Shown here: positions 15,760 to 23,615 of the stretch, piece by piece
Layout: every line of letters begins with the position of its first letter
Numbering within the stretch: position 1 is the first letter of the stretch
Assembly: GCF_000468495.1 (NCBI RefSeq)
Contig: NC_022444.1
Location: 1,341,864 to 1,375,353 of the forward strand
DNA length: 33,490 nt
Direction: 5' to 3'
From: Megalodesulfovibrio gigas DSM 1382 = ATCC 19364
Lineage (GTDB): Bacteria > Desulfobacterota > Desulfovibrionia > Desulfovibrionales > Desulfovibrionaceae
Made by a program: the position numbers and the translations under genes
The notes under the pieces: generated by a model
What the model saw: the letters and a program-made list of their open reading frames with translations, nothing else
Told to the model about the DNA's origin: nothing
Databases searched by the model: none

Positions 15760-16698
15760 GTGGCTGAGAACACAATGCAAGCAACGGCCTCCGGCAGACC
15801 GCCCGGCGGTCTGAGCCGGGGCGCGGTGGTCAGGCTGCTCACCCTGCCGGGGACGCTCGTTTCCCTGGTGGTGCTGGTGACGCCGCTGCTGGTGGCCCTG
15901 TACATGAGCTTTACGGACTGGTCCCCCACCCGCAGCTCCTTTTTCGACGCCAGCTTTGTGGGCTTCGACAACTACAGCGAACTGACCATCTACGACACGC
16001 GCTTTCTGTACGCCGTATTGCGCACGCTGTGCATTGCCGCGGTGTGTCTGGGGCTGGAATTCGTCATCGGGCTGGGGCTGGCCGTGCTCTTTTTGCGGGA
16101 GTTCCGGGGCAAGTCCCTGCTGTTTTCGGCATTTCTTTCGCCCATGATGATCCTGCCCGTGGTGGTGGGATACACCTTCTGGATGCTCTTTCAGTCCAAC
16201 GGGCCCATCAATCAGATCGTTGAGCTGTGCTTCGGGCCGGGATCGAGTCCGGAGTGGTTCCGCAGCGCGCCCCTGGCCGTGTTGGCGGTCGTTATCACTG
16301 AAGTCTGGCACTGGACGCCGTTGTTTTTCCTCATCCTGCTTTCGGGATTGAACGCCGTGCCCGAAAACCCGGTGCGGGCGGCGGTCATCCTGGGGGCCTC
16401 GCCGCGGCAGGTGTTCTGGCGGGTGGTCATGCCCATGCTCAAGCCGGTCATCGTGGTGGCCTTCGTCATCCGGACCATGGAAATCATCAAGCTGTTCGAC
16501 GAGGTGTACATGCTTACCCGCGGCGGGCCCGGCTCGGCCACGGAAACCATCAGCCTGTACATCTACAAGCTGGCGTTCAACGACTTCCAGTTGGCGTACG
16601 GCGCGGCGGCGGCCTTTCTGGTGCTGCTGGGCTGCCTGCTGCTCATCCATCTGCTGCTTTCTCCGGTGCGGGACCAGCTGCTGAAAGGGGGACGCTGA
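15760..16698 (+). CDS. ABC transporter permease (sugar type, MalF-like)
   Basis: A 312-residue inner-membrane permease with about six membrane segments. The cytoplasmic coupling loop reads NPVRAAVILGASPRQVFWRVVMPML, a variant EAA motif (RAA) that docks on the ATPases. I chose the GTG at 15760 because AGGAG lies 6 nt upstream; earlier in-frame ATGs lack a ribosome site and run into the hairpin region. The stop overlaps the next start by 1 nt (TGATG), so the two permeases should be co-translated. Confidence 0.9.
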   Translation: MAENTMQATASGRPPGGLSRGAVVRLLTLPGTLVSLVVLVTPLLVALYMSFTDWSPTRSSFFDASFVGFDNYSELTIYDTRFLYAVLRTLCIAAVCLGLEFVIGLGLAVLFLREFRGKSLLFSAFLSPMMILPVVVGYTFWMLFQSNGPINQIVELCFGPGSSPEWFRSAPLAVLAVVITEVWHWTPLFFLILLSGLNAVPENPVRAAVILGASPRQVFWRVVMPMLKPVIVVAFVIRTMEIIKLFDEVYMLTRGGPGSATETISLYIYKLAFNDFQLAYGAAAAFLVLLGCLLLIHLLLSPVRDQLLKGGR

Positions 16699-17558
16699 TG
16701 CACGCCAAGAAACTTTCCCCGCTGCTGGCCGTAGTCATGGGCCTGGCCCTGGCCGTGACGTTGTTTCCGGTGTTCTGGATCGTGATGACGGCCGTCAAGC
16801 CGCCCATCGACTGGAACGCCTCCCCGGCCATCTGGATTCCTTCGGACCCCACGCACATCAACTTCATGACCCTGTTCGATCCCGACGCCATCCGGGCCTA
16901 TGGCGTGGGCGGGGTCAGCCAGTCGGCCACCAAGGCGGTGTGGGGCTCGGTGCGGGCGTCCATCATCGCCACGGCTCTGTCGGTGGGCATCGGGCTGTTC
17001 TCGGCCATCGGCATCACCCGCTACGGCAACGGCAGCAAGCTTGCGCCGCTGATCATCCTTTCGGGCCGCATGTTTCCGCCGGCGGCCATCGCCGTGCCGT
17101 TTGTGATCATCTTTTCCAACGTGGGACTGATAGACAGCTACGCCGGCCTCATCGCCATCTACACCGCCGCCACGCTGCCGTTTTCCACCTGGATGCTCAA
17201 AAGTTTCGTGGAGGACCTGCCCCGGGAGGTGGAGGAGGCCGCCATGATCGACGGCCGTTCCCGGCTCATGGCCCATCTGACGGTGACGATTCCCCTTATC
17301 CGCGGCGGCATCTTTGCCACCACGCTGTTCATCTTCATCCTGAACTGGTCGGAATTCATGTTCTCCCTGGTGCTGTCGTATACCAACATCAGCACCATTC
17401 CGGTGCAGTTGGCGCGCTATGTCACGGCCACGGCCGGCACGCTGTACGGCGTGCAGGCGGCCCTGGCCGTGCTGGCCATGGTGCCGCTGATGCTCATGGG
17501 CTACCTCATCCAGTCCCATCTGGCCCGGGGCATGACCTTTGGAGCGATCAAGCAATGA
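16698..17558 (+). CDS. ABC transporter permease (sugar type, MalG-like)
   Basis: A 286-residue second permease of the importer. It opens with a membrane helix (LLAVVMGLALAVTLFPVFWIVM) and carries a standard EAA coupling loop, EVEEAAMIDGRSRLMAHLTVTIPL. With the preceding permease it would form the heterodimeric channel. Its stop overlaps the first ATPase start as ATGA, a tight translational coupling. Confidence 0.92.
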   Translation: MHAKKLSPLLAVVMGLALAVTLFPVFWIVMTAVKPPIDWNASPAIWIPSDPTHINFMTLFDPDAIRAYGVGGVSQSATKAVWGSVRASIIATALSVGIGLFSAIGITRYGNGSKLAPLIILSGRMFPPAAIAVPFVIIFSNVGLIDSYAGLIAIYTAATLPFSTWMLKSFVEDLPREVEEAAMIDGRSRLMAHLTVTIPLIRGGIFATTLFIFILNWSEFMFSLVLSYTNISTIPVQLARYVTATAGTLYGVQAALAVLAMVPLMLMGYLIQSHLARGMTFGAIKQ

Positions 17559-18649
17559 ACAAGCCCAAACTGGAACTGGTGGCCCTGCGCAAGGACTACG
17601 CCGACGGCTCCGTGCCCGCGGTGGACGGCATCGACCTCGCCGTGCAGCCCGGCGAAACCCTGGCGCTGCTGGGGCCCTCCGGCTGCGGCAAGTCCACCAC
17701 CCTGAACATGATTGTGGGGCTGGAGTCTCCCACCTCGGGCGACATCCAGATAGACGGCCGCTCCATCCTCGGGGTGCCGGCCGGCCGGCGCAACGTGGGC
17801 ATGGTCTTTCAGGATTATGCGGTGTTCACCTCCATGACCGTGCGCAAGAACCTGGCCTTTGGGCTGGAGATCCGCAAGATGCCCAAGGCCGAGATTAACC
17901 GCGCCGTGCACGAGGTGGCCGAGCTGCTGGGCATGGCCGACCGTCTGGACGCCCGCGCCCGGGATCTGGGCGGCTCGGAGCTGCAGCGCGTGGCCATCGG
18001 CCGCACCCTGGCCACCCGGCCGGCCTTGCTGCTGCTGGACGAGCCCCTCTCCAATCTGGAATACGCCGCCCGCCTGGCCATGCGCCGCGAACTGCGCCGG
18101 CTGCAGCAGGAAATCGGTCTGACCATCATTTATGTGACGCACGATCAGATCGAAGCCCTGTCCCTGGCAGACCGCATCGCCGTGATGCGCGCGGGCAAGA
18201 TTCTGCAAGTGGAGAAGACCACCACCATGTACGACACGCCGGACCACGTGTTCGTGGCCAGCTTTCTGGGCTCGCCGCCCATGAACCTGCTGCGGGGCAA
18301 CCTGGAGGCCCACGGCCAGGGCATGCTGTTCAGGATCGGCCAGTTCCGCCTGCAATTGCCGCCGCCCAGGCCGGGCGTGGCCATGCCGCGGGGGGTGACG
18401 CTGGGGGTGCGGCCGGAATCCCTGCGGCTGGCGCCGGCCGAGACGGCGCCCATCACCGGGCAGGTGCTCCTGGCCGAGCCGCGCGGGCCGGAAGTGGTGC
18501 TCACCGTGGAGTCGGCCGCGGTGCAGCTCAAGGCCGTGGCGCCGTCGCAGAGCCATCCCAGGGAAGGGGCCATGGTGGGATTGGAGTTTGATCCTGCCTC
18601 CCTGGTCTTCTTCAGCAACGACACCAGCCACCGCATGGAGCTGTGTTGA
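17555..18649 (+). CDS. ABC transporter ATPase 1 (degenerate signature motif)
   Basis: A 364-residue MalK/GlpS-like ATPase with an N-terminal nucleotide-binding domain and C-terminal regulatory (TOBE/MOP-like) domain. Walker A is GPSGCGKST (40-48), the Q-loop Gln is Q86, Walker B ends D162-E163 and the switch His is H196; all are present. The signature, normally LSGGQ, is LGGSE (138-142), losing the serine and altering the glycines, and the D-loop reads SNLE rather than SNLD. GGAG lies upstream of the ATG at 17555, which overlaps the permease stop. Its own Walker site would be completed by the intact signature of ATPase 2. Confidence 0.93.
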   Translation: MNKPKLELVALRKDYADGSVPAVDGIDLAVQPGETLALLGPSGCGKSTTLNMIVGLESPTSGDIQIDGRSILGVPAGRRNVGMVFQDYAVFTSMTVRKNLAFGLEIRKMPKAEINRAVHEVAELLGMADRLDARARDLGGSELQRVAIGRTLATRPALLLLDEPLSNLEYAARLAMRRELRRLQQEIGLTIIYVTHDQIEALSLADRIAVMRAGKILQVEKTTTMYDTPDHVFVASFLGSPPMNLLRGNLEAHGQGMLFRIGQFRLQLPPPRPGVAMPRGVTLGVRPESLRLAPAETAPITGQVLLAEPRGPEVVLTVESAAVQLKAVAPSQSHPREGAMVGLEFDPASLVFFSNDTSHRMELC

Positions 18650-18650
18650 C

Positions 18651-19793
18651 ATGACCACCGCATTCGCCACAACTACTGCGCCGGTGCTGGCGCTGGAGCA
18701 GGTGCACAAGCGTTTTCGCGCCACCCAGGCCCTGCACGACGTCACCCTGACCGTGCCCGAGGCGTCCTTCACCGTGTTGCTGGGGCCGGCCGGGGCCGGC
18801 AAGACCACCACCTTGCGCGTCATTGCCGGGCTCGATCAGCCAGACGCCGGCCGCGTGCTGCTGGCCGGGCAGGACATGCGCGGCTGGGAGCCCAAGGATC
18901 GCAACGTCGCCATGATCTTTGACAATCTGGCGCTGTATCCCAACAAGACCGGCTTCCAGAACTTGGCCAGCCCCCTGCGCATCCGCGGCGAGAAGTCCGA
19001 GGCGATTCGGGAAAAGGTCGAGGCTATGGCCAAGACGCTGAAAGTGCTGCATATCCTGGACCGTCTGCCCAGGACCATGAGCGGCGGGGAGCGTCAGCGC
19101 ATTGCCCTGGGCCGGGCGCTCATCCGCACGCCGCGGCTTTTTCTGCTGGACGAACCCCTGTCCAGCCTGGACGCCATGCTGCGCATCGAACTGCGGGCCG
19201 AGCTCAAGCGCCTGCAGCGCGAATGCGGTGCGACCTTCCTCATGGCCACGCCGGACTATACCGAAGCCCTGGCCATTGCGGATACCGTGGCCCTGCTGCG
19301 GGAGGGCCGGGTGGTGCAGCTGGCCGGGCCGCAGACGCTGTATGACCTGCCCGCGGACCGCGAAGTTGCCCGCTTTGTGGGCGCGCCGCAGATCAACTGC
19401 CTGCCGGCCCGGTATGTGCCGGGGCAGGGCAGGGTGGAGGCGGCCGGCGGCAGCATCCGTGCGCCGCGGGCCTTTGTGGAGGCCTTCGGCGAGGCGGAGA
19501 CGGCCTTTGAATTGGGCCTGCGGCCCGAGCATCTGGCCCCGGCCGATCCCGACCGCGCTGCCCTGCGGGCCGAAGTGATTGATGTGGAGCCCCTGGGCCT
19601 CAAGTCCGTGCTCACGGTGCGCAACGAGGATGCCGAGCTGCGCGTGGTGGTGGAGACGGCGACGCTGCCGCGTCTGGGCCTTGCCGTGGGCGCATCCCTG
19701 GGCGTGACGGTGACCAATCCTGACGCGTTGCTGGCCTTCGACCTGCAATCCGGCCGACGCATCGCACCGGTCCAAGCGATGGCGGCACCATAG
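18651..19793 (+). CDS. ABC transporter ATPase 2 (degenerate Q-loop and switch)
   Basis: A 380-residue MalK/GlpT-like ATPase. Walker A is GPAGAGKTT (45-53), the signature MSGGE (143-147) is near canonical, and Walker B D167-E168 is intact. The Q-loop glutamine is replaced by D91 (MIFDNLALYP), and the switch histidine by P201 (MATPDYTEA in place of VTHDQTEA). A regulatory domain follows (LRPEHLAPAD). GGAG precedes the ATG. The defects complement those of ATPase 1, so an asymmetric heterodimer with one complete and one degenerate ATP site is likely. The paired-ATPase layout recalls GlpS/GlpT glycerol importers. Confidence 0.92.
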   Translation: MTTAFATTTAPVLALEQVHKRFRATQALHDVTLTVPEASFTVLLGPAGAGKTTTLRVIAGLDQPDAGRVLLAGQDMRGWEPKDRNVAMIFDNLALYPNKTGFQNLASPLRIRGEKSEAIREKVEAMAKTLKVLHILDRLPRTMSGGERQRIALGRALIRTPRLFLLDEPLSSLDAMLRIELRAELKRLQRECGATFLMATPDYTEALAIADTVALLREGRVVQLAGPQTLYDLPADREVARFVGAPQINCLPARYVPGQGRVEAAGGSIRAPRAFVEAFGEAETAFELGLRPEHLAPADPDRAALRAEVIDVEPLGLKSVLTVRNEDAELRVVVETATLPRLGLAVGASLGVTVTNPDALLAFDLQSGRRIAPVQAMAAP

Positions 19794-19803
19794 GCGCGGG
19801 CGC

Positions 19804-20760
19804 ATGATCAATCTCTTTGTCACCTACCGCTGCAACCTGGCCTGCCCGTACTGTTTTGCCCGGCCCCTGGCAGCCCGTCATCCGGGGGACATCACGCCGG
19901 AGCGTTTCGCCGCCTTTCTGGACTGGGCCAGCCGCGCCGCCGTGCCGGCTGTGGCCTTTCTGGGCGGCGAGCCGACGCTGCATCCGCATCTGGCGGCCAT
20001 GATCCAGGCCACGGCCGAGGCCGGCATGGCCGCGGTGCTCTTCAGCAATGGCCTGTTCTCCCGGGAGCTGGTCCGCCGCCTGGCTCCGCAGGTGTCGAAT
20101 TTCGTCATCAACTACAACAACCCCGAGTGCTACGCCCGCGGTCAGCAGGAGATGCTGCACGGCACGCTGTCCACCCTGCGGGAGCTGGGGGCGCGGATCA
20201 CCTTTTCCAAGAACTTTTCGCCGCAGTTGTCGGCATGGGACTATCTGATGGACGCCATCGAGCGCTACGGCGTCAGCGCCGTGCGGTACGACATCTCCCG
20301 CCCTGCAGCCGATGCCGCCAACGATTTCTGCCGTCCCGAAGACGCCCGCCGGATGCTGGGCCGGGTGGTGGACTTTGTGCGGGCCTGCGAGGCCAGGGGC
20401 GTGCGCACGGGGCTGGACTGCAGCATCCGTCTGTGCGATCTGGACACCGCAGACCGGCGCTACCTGGAGCAGGTGTCCATGAAGTTTCGGGGCATTTGCC
20501 ATCCGTCCATGGACGTGCATCCCGATCTTTCCGCCTCCTATTGCCTGCCCATGCATGACGTGCAGGTGCCGGACGTGACCGCCTTTGCCGATGCCGCTGC
20601 CCTGATGCGCCACTTCGCCCAGACCGTGCGGCCCCTGCGCACCGGGCATGCCCCGGCTGGCTGCGCTGAATGCGAGGAATACCTGCGCCGCTGCCAGGGC
20701 GGGTGTCTGGCCCTGCTGCGTGCGCAGGCGCCGGCTGTTCACAAGGAGTATTTGCCATGA
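19804..20760 (+). CDS. Radical SAM enzyme with SPASM-type auxiliary cluster domain
   Basis: A 318-residue cytoplasmic enzyme. The SAM-binding [4Fe-4S] motif CNLACPYC supplies C10, C14 and C17, and FLGGEPTLHP follows as the SAM-contact GGEP. The C-terminus carries C232-x14-C247 and C287-x2-C290-x6-C297-x3-C301, a SPASM-like spacing expected to hold auxiliary Fe-S clusters. Relatives mature peptides or proteins or oxidise small molecules. No candidate precursor peptide is nearby, so maturation of the adjacent Mo/W enzyme or direct catabolic action are the alternatives. The ribosome site is weak. Its stop overlaps the next start as ATGA, which argues for a functional link to the molybdoenzyme. 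Confidence 0.9.
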   Translation: MINLFVTYRCNLACPYCFARPLAARHPGDITPERFAAFLDWASRAAVPAVAFLGGEPTLHPHLAAMIQATAEAGMAAVLFSNGLFSRELVRRLAPQVSNFVINYNNPECYARGQQEMLHGTLSTLRELGARITFSKNFSPQLSAWDYLMDAIERYGVSAVRYDISRPAADAANDFCRPEDARRMLGRVVDFVRACEARGVRTGLDCSIRLCDLDTADRRYLEQVSMKFRGICHPSMDVHPDLSASYCLPMHDVQVPDVTAFADAAALMRHFAQTVRPLRTGHAPAGCAECEEYLRRCQGGCLALLRAQAPAVHKEYLP

Positions 20761-23507
20761 GCGTCCGCACCGTTGTCACCACATGCACCCGGGACTGTCC
20801 CAACACCTGCGGCCTGCTGGCCACGGTGGAGGGCGACCGGCTCACCCGTCTGGCCGGCGATCCTGCCCACCCGTTCATCAAGGGCAAGGTCTGCCGCAAG
20901 GCCATGCGCTACATCGAGCGCGTCTACAGCCCGGAGCGGATCACCCGGCCCATGCTGCGCCGCGGGGACCAATGGGAAATCGTCTCCTGGGATACGGCCC
21001 TGGATCTGATTGCCGGGCGCATGCACCGCATCCGGGACGAGTCCGGCCCCGAAGCCATCCTGTATTACCAGGGCTTCGGCGAGCGCACTGCGCTGAAGTT
21101 GCTGAACAAGTATTTTTTCAACCTGTTCGGTGGCGTCACCACCATGCACGGCACCCTGTGCGGCGGCACGGGGCAGGCGTCCCAGAATCTGGACTATGGC
21201 GAGCGGGTGTCCCATGATCCGCTGGACCACCTCCACAGCGCCTCCATGGTCCTCTGGGCCCGCAACCCCGTGACCACCAACATCAGCCTGGCGCCCATCG
21301 CCCGCGACGTTGCCCGTCGTGGCGGCCGGGTGCTGCTGGTGGATCCCGCCCCCACCAAGTCCGCGAGTCTGGCCAGCCGGCACATTGCCCCCCGGCCCGG
21401 CGGCGATGCCTTCCTGGCCCTGGCCGCGGCCCGGCTGATCCTGGATGCAGGGGCCGAGGACCGCGCCTTCCTGGAGCAGCATGCCGAGGGGCTGGACGGC
21501 TATCTGCGTCTGGTGCACCGCTGGGACGTGGCCGAGTTGTGCCGCTTGGCCGGCGTGCCCGTGGCCGACGCCGAGCACCTGGCCGAGACGCTGATGACCC
21601 AAAAACCCACGTCCATCCTGCTGGGCTGGGGCTTGCACCGTCACGTGCAGGCGCATCTGACCATCCGGGCCATCGATGCCCTGGGCGCGGTGAGCGGGAA
21701 CATTGGCGTGGCCGGCGGCGGCGTGAGCCAGGGCTTTGAGGAGTATGGCCCCTACGATCAGCACTACTGGGGCGATTCCCTGCGCCCGCCGCGGCGTACC
21801 CTGCTCATGCCCCGGGTGGGCGAGGAGATTCTGGCGGCCACCGATCCGCCCATCCGCATGATTTACGTCACCGCGGCCAACCCCGTGTGCACCGCGCCAC
21901 GCTCGGACAAGGTGGCCCAGGCCTTCCGTCAGGCGGAATTCGTGGTCTATTCCGGCCATTTTCTGGACGATACCGCCGCCCTGGCCCATGTGTTCCTGCC
22001 GGCCACCACCTTTCTGGAAGAAGAGGATGTGGTCGCCAGCTACGGCCACAACTATGTTGGTCCCATCACGCCGGCCATCGCGCCCGTGGGGCAGTGCAAG
22101 TCCGAGTTCCGCATGTTTTACGAGCTGGCCGCGCGGTTCGACTTTGCCGACCAGTTCCGCAAGCCCGAGGCCGAGTGGCTGGAGCGCATCTGCGCCCCCA
22201 TCCGTCAACAGGGCTGTTCCCTGGAGCAGCTGCGGCAGGGCGCGTTCCGGCTGGATGCGCCGATGGTCCCCTTTGCGGACCGCACCTTCCCCACGCCGTC
22301 GGGCCGGTTCAGACTGGTGGGAGATCTTGCGGAGATGGAGGCCATGGCCGACGCGCTGGGTGCGGCGGATCCTGCCCGTCCCTTCCGTCTGTTGACCATC
22401 GCCCCGCATCGCTTCATCTGTTCGGAACGGACCATGGCCGAACACGAGCCGCTGCCTGAGGTCCAGTGCAACGCTGCCGTGGCGGCGTCCCTGGGATTGG
22501 AAGACGGCGACGCCGTGCGCCTGCACAGCGCCGAGGGCCAGGCCGCGGCCCGGCTGCGCACCCGGGAGGATCTCCGGCCGGATATCCTGGTGGCCGAGCG
22601 TGGCGGCTGGACCCGGGCCGGGCACGATCTGAACCGGCTGATCAAGGACGTGGCCAGCCGAGTGGGAAACGGCACGCCGTACTACGAAGCCACCGTGGGG
22701 CTGGAGCCGCTGCCGTCGTCCTGCTCCGGGAGCCCTCAGGCCTCGCCGTGCAGGCCGCCGCAGGTGCTGGTGATCCAGCACGGGCTGCATTCCCTGGGCG
22801 GCAATTTCCTGAAGCATCTGGAACAGCAGGGCTGCCGTCTCCACACGGTGCGCGCCTTCGAGGGCGAGGCCCTGCCGCACACCCCGCAGGACTACGCCGC
22901 CCTGGTGGTCATGGGCGGGCCGCAACACGCCTGGGACGACGAGGCCTGGCCGCACATTCCACCCTTGCTGCGGCTCATGCGGGAATTTGATGCCCTGGGC
23001 CGGCCCGTGGCCGGGGTGTGTCTGGGGGCCCAGCTCCTGGCCCGGGCCTGGGGCGGGGAGTGCTTCGCCATGGAGGCCCTGGAGTTCGGCTTTGTGCAGC
23101 ATGCCGTCACCGAGGCCGGGCAGGTCGATCCCGTGCTGGGGCCGGCGCTGCCCCTGCCGCGGCTCATGGAGTTTCATCAGGACTCCTTCCGCCTGCCGCC
23201 GGAAGCCACGCTGCTGGTGCGGGGCGAGGCCTGCGAGGCCCAGTGCTTCCGCGTGGGCCGGGTCTCCTACGGCTTCCAGTTCCATCTGGAGGTGGACGCC
23301 GCCACCGTGGCCCACTGGACAAGGCTGCTGCGCGAGGGCGCGGTGGAGACGTATCGTCAGTACCGCGAGCAGCATGACGAGGCCTGTTTCGAGACCCTTG
23401 CCGCCGAACTGCCCGTGCTGGCCGATCGTGGCGAGCGCTTCTGCCGGGAGATCGTCGCCCGTTGGCTGGCCCAGACCCAGACCCAGACCCAGGTCCAGGC
23501 CCATTGA
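20757..23507 (+). CDS. Molybdopterin (bis-PGD) oxidoreductase fused to class I glutamine-amidotransferase domain
   Basis: A 916-residue cytoplasmic fusion. Residues 1 to about 660 form a DMSO-reductase-family enzyme: C10, C14, C18 and C46 (Cx3Cx3Cx27C) bind a [4Fe-4S] cluster, and C135 in GTLCGGTG is the probable Mo/W ligand. The usual cofactor-binding segments follow (FLPATTFLEEEDVVAS, PTPSGRFRL). There is no Tat signal. Residues about 669-916 form a GMP-synthase-like amidotransferase or gamma-glutamyl-peptidase domain with C755 in GVCLGAQ and H843/E845 in FQFHLEVD. The linker is continuous with no stop or frameshift. AAGGAG precedes the ATG at 20757. The reaction is unknown. Confidence 0.9.
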   Translation: MSVRTVVTTCTRDCPNTCGLLATVEGDRLTRLAGDPAHPFIKGKVCRKAMRYIERVYSPERITRPMLRRGDQWEIVSWDTALDLIAGRMHRIRDESGPEAILYYQGFGERTALKLLNKYFFNLFGGVTTMHGTLCGGTGQASQNLDYGERVSHDPLDHLHSASMVLWARNPVTTNISLAPIARDVARRGGRVLLVDPAPTKSASLASRHIAPRPGGDAFLALAAARLILDAGAEDRAFLEQHAEGLDGYLRLVHRWDVAELCRLAGVPVADAEHLAETLMTQKPTSILLGWGLHRHVQAHLTIRAIDALGAVSGNIGVAGGGVSQGFEEYGPYDQHYWGDSLRPPRRTLLMPRVGEEILAATDPPIRMIYVTAANPVCTAPRSDKVAQAFRQAEFVVYSGHFLDDTAALAHVFLPATTFLEEEDVVASYGHNYVGPITPAIAPVGQCKSEFRMFYELAARFDFADQFRKPEAEWLERICAPIRQQGCSLEQLRQGAFRLDAPMVPFADRTFPTPSGRFRLVGDLAEMEAMADALGAADPARPFRLLTIAPHRFICSERTMAEHEPLPEVQCNAAVAASLGLEDGDAVRLHSAEGQAAARLRTREDLRPDILVAERGGWTRAGHDLNRLIKDVASRVGNGTPYYEATVGLEPLPSSCSGSPQASPCRPPQVLVIQHGLHSLGGNFLKHLEQQGCRLHTVRAFEGEALPHTPQDYAALVVMGGPQHAWDDEAWPHIPPLLRLMREFDALGRPVAGVCLGAQLLARAWGGECFAMEALEFGFVQHAVTEAGQVDPVLGPALPLPRLMEFHQDSFRLPPEATLLVRGEACEAQCFRVGRVSYGFQFHLEVDAATVAHWTRLLREGAVETYRQYREQHDEACFETLAAELPVLADRGERFCREIVARWLAQTQTQTQVQAH
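23472..23501. repeat. Tandem 6-bp repeat at the 3' end of the fusion gene
   Basis: CAGACC occurs three times, followed by CAGGTC and CAGGCC, encoding a QTQTQTQVQA tail immediately before the stop. It is probably a disordered tail generated by slippage. Confidence 0.85.
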
Positions 23508-23573
23508 GATTTTTGCGGAATATTTTCTTGACCCGCTGGTGCAAAAACGTCACGGTATGGAGGCTTGACCCTA

Positions 23574-23582
23574 TGCTATGAT
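23574..23582 (+). promoter_or_regulatory. Candidate extended -10 promoter for tamAB
   Basis: TGCTATGAT (TG-n-TATGAT) lies 33 nt before the tamA start, with no good -35 hexamer at standard spacing. The 108-nt gap holds no clear terminator for the upstream cluster. Confidence 0.4.
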
Positions 23583-23615
23583 GGCTGTGTCTTGAACTGA
23601 ACAGGGAACCCGCTC

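Noticed and set aside
16940-17554. Long N-terminal extension of ABC ATPase 1
   Set aside because: It overlaps the second permease out of frame and reads as His/Arg/Gly-rich shadow; the ATG at 17555 has a ribosome site and begins a normal ATPase.
19794-20760. RiPP system around the SPASM radical SAM enzyme
   Set aside because: No small precursor-like open frame, leader-peptide motif, peptidase or exporter of the RiPP type was found next to it; the gaps on both sides are too short or absent.
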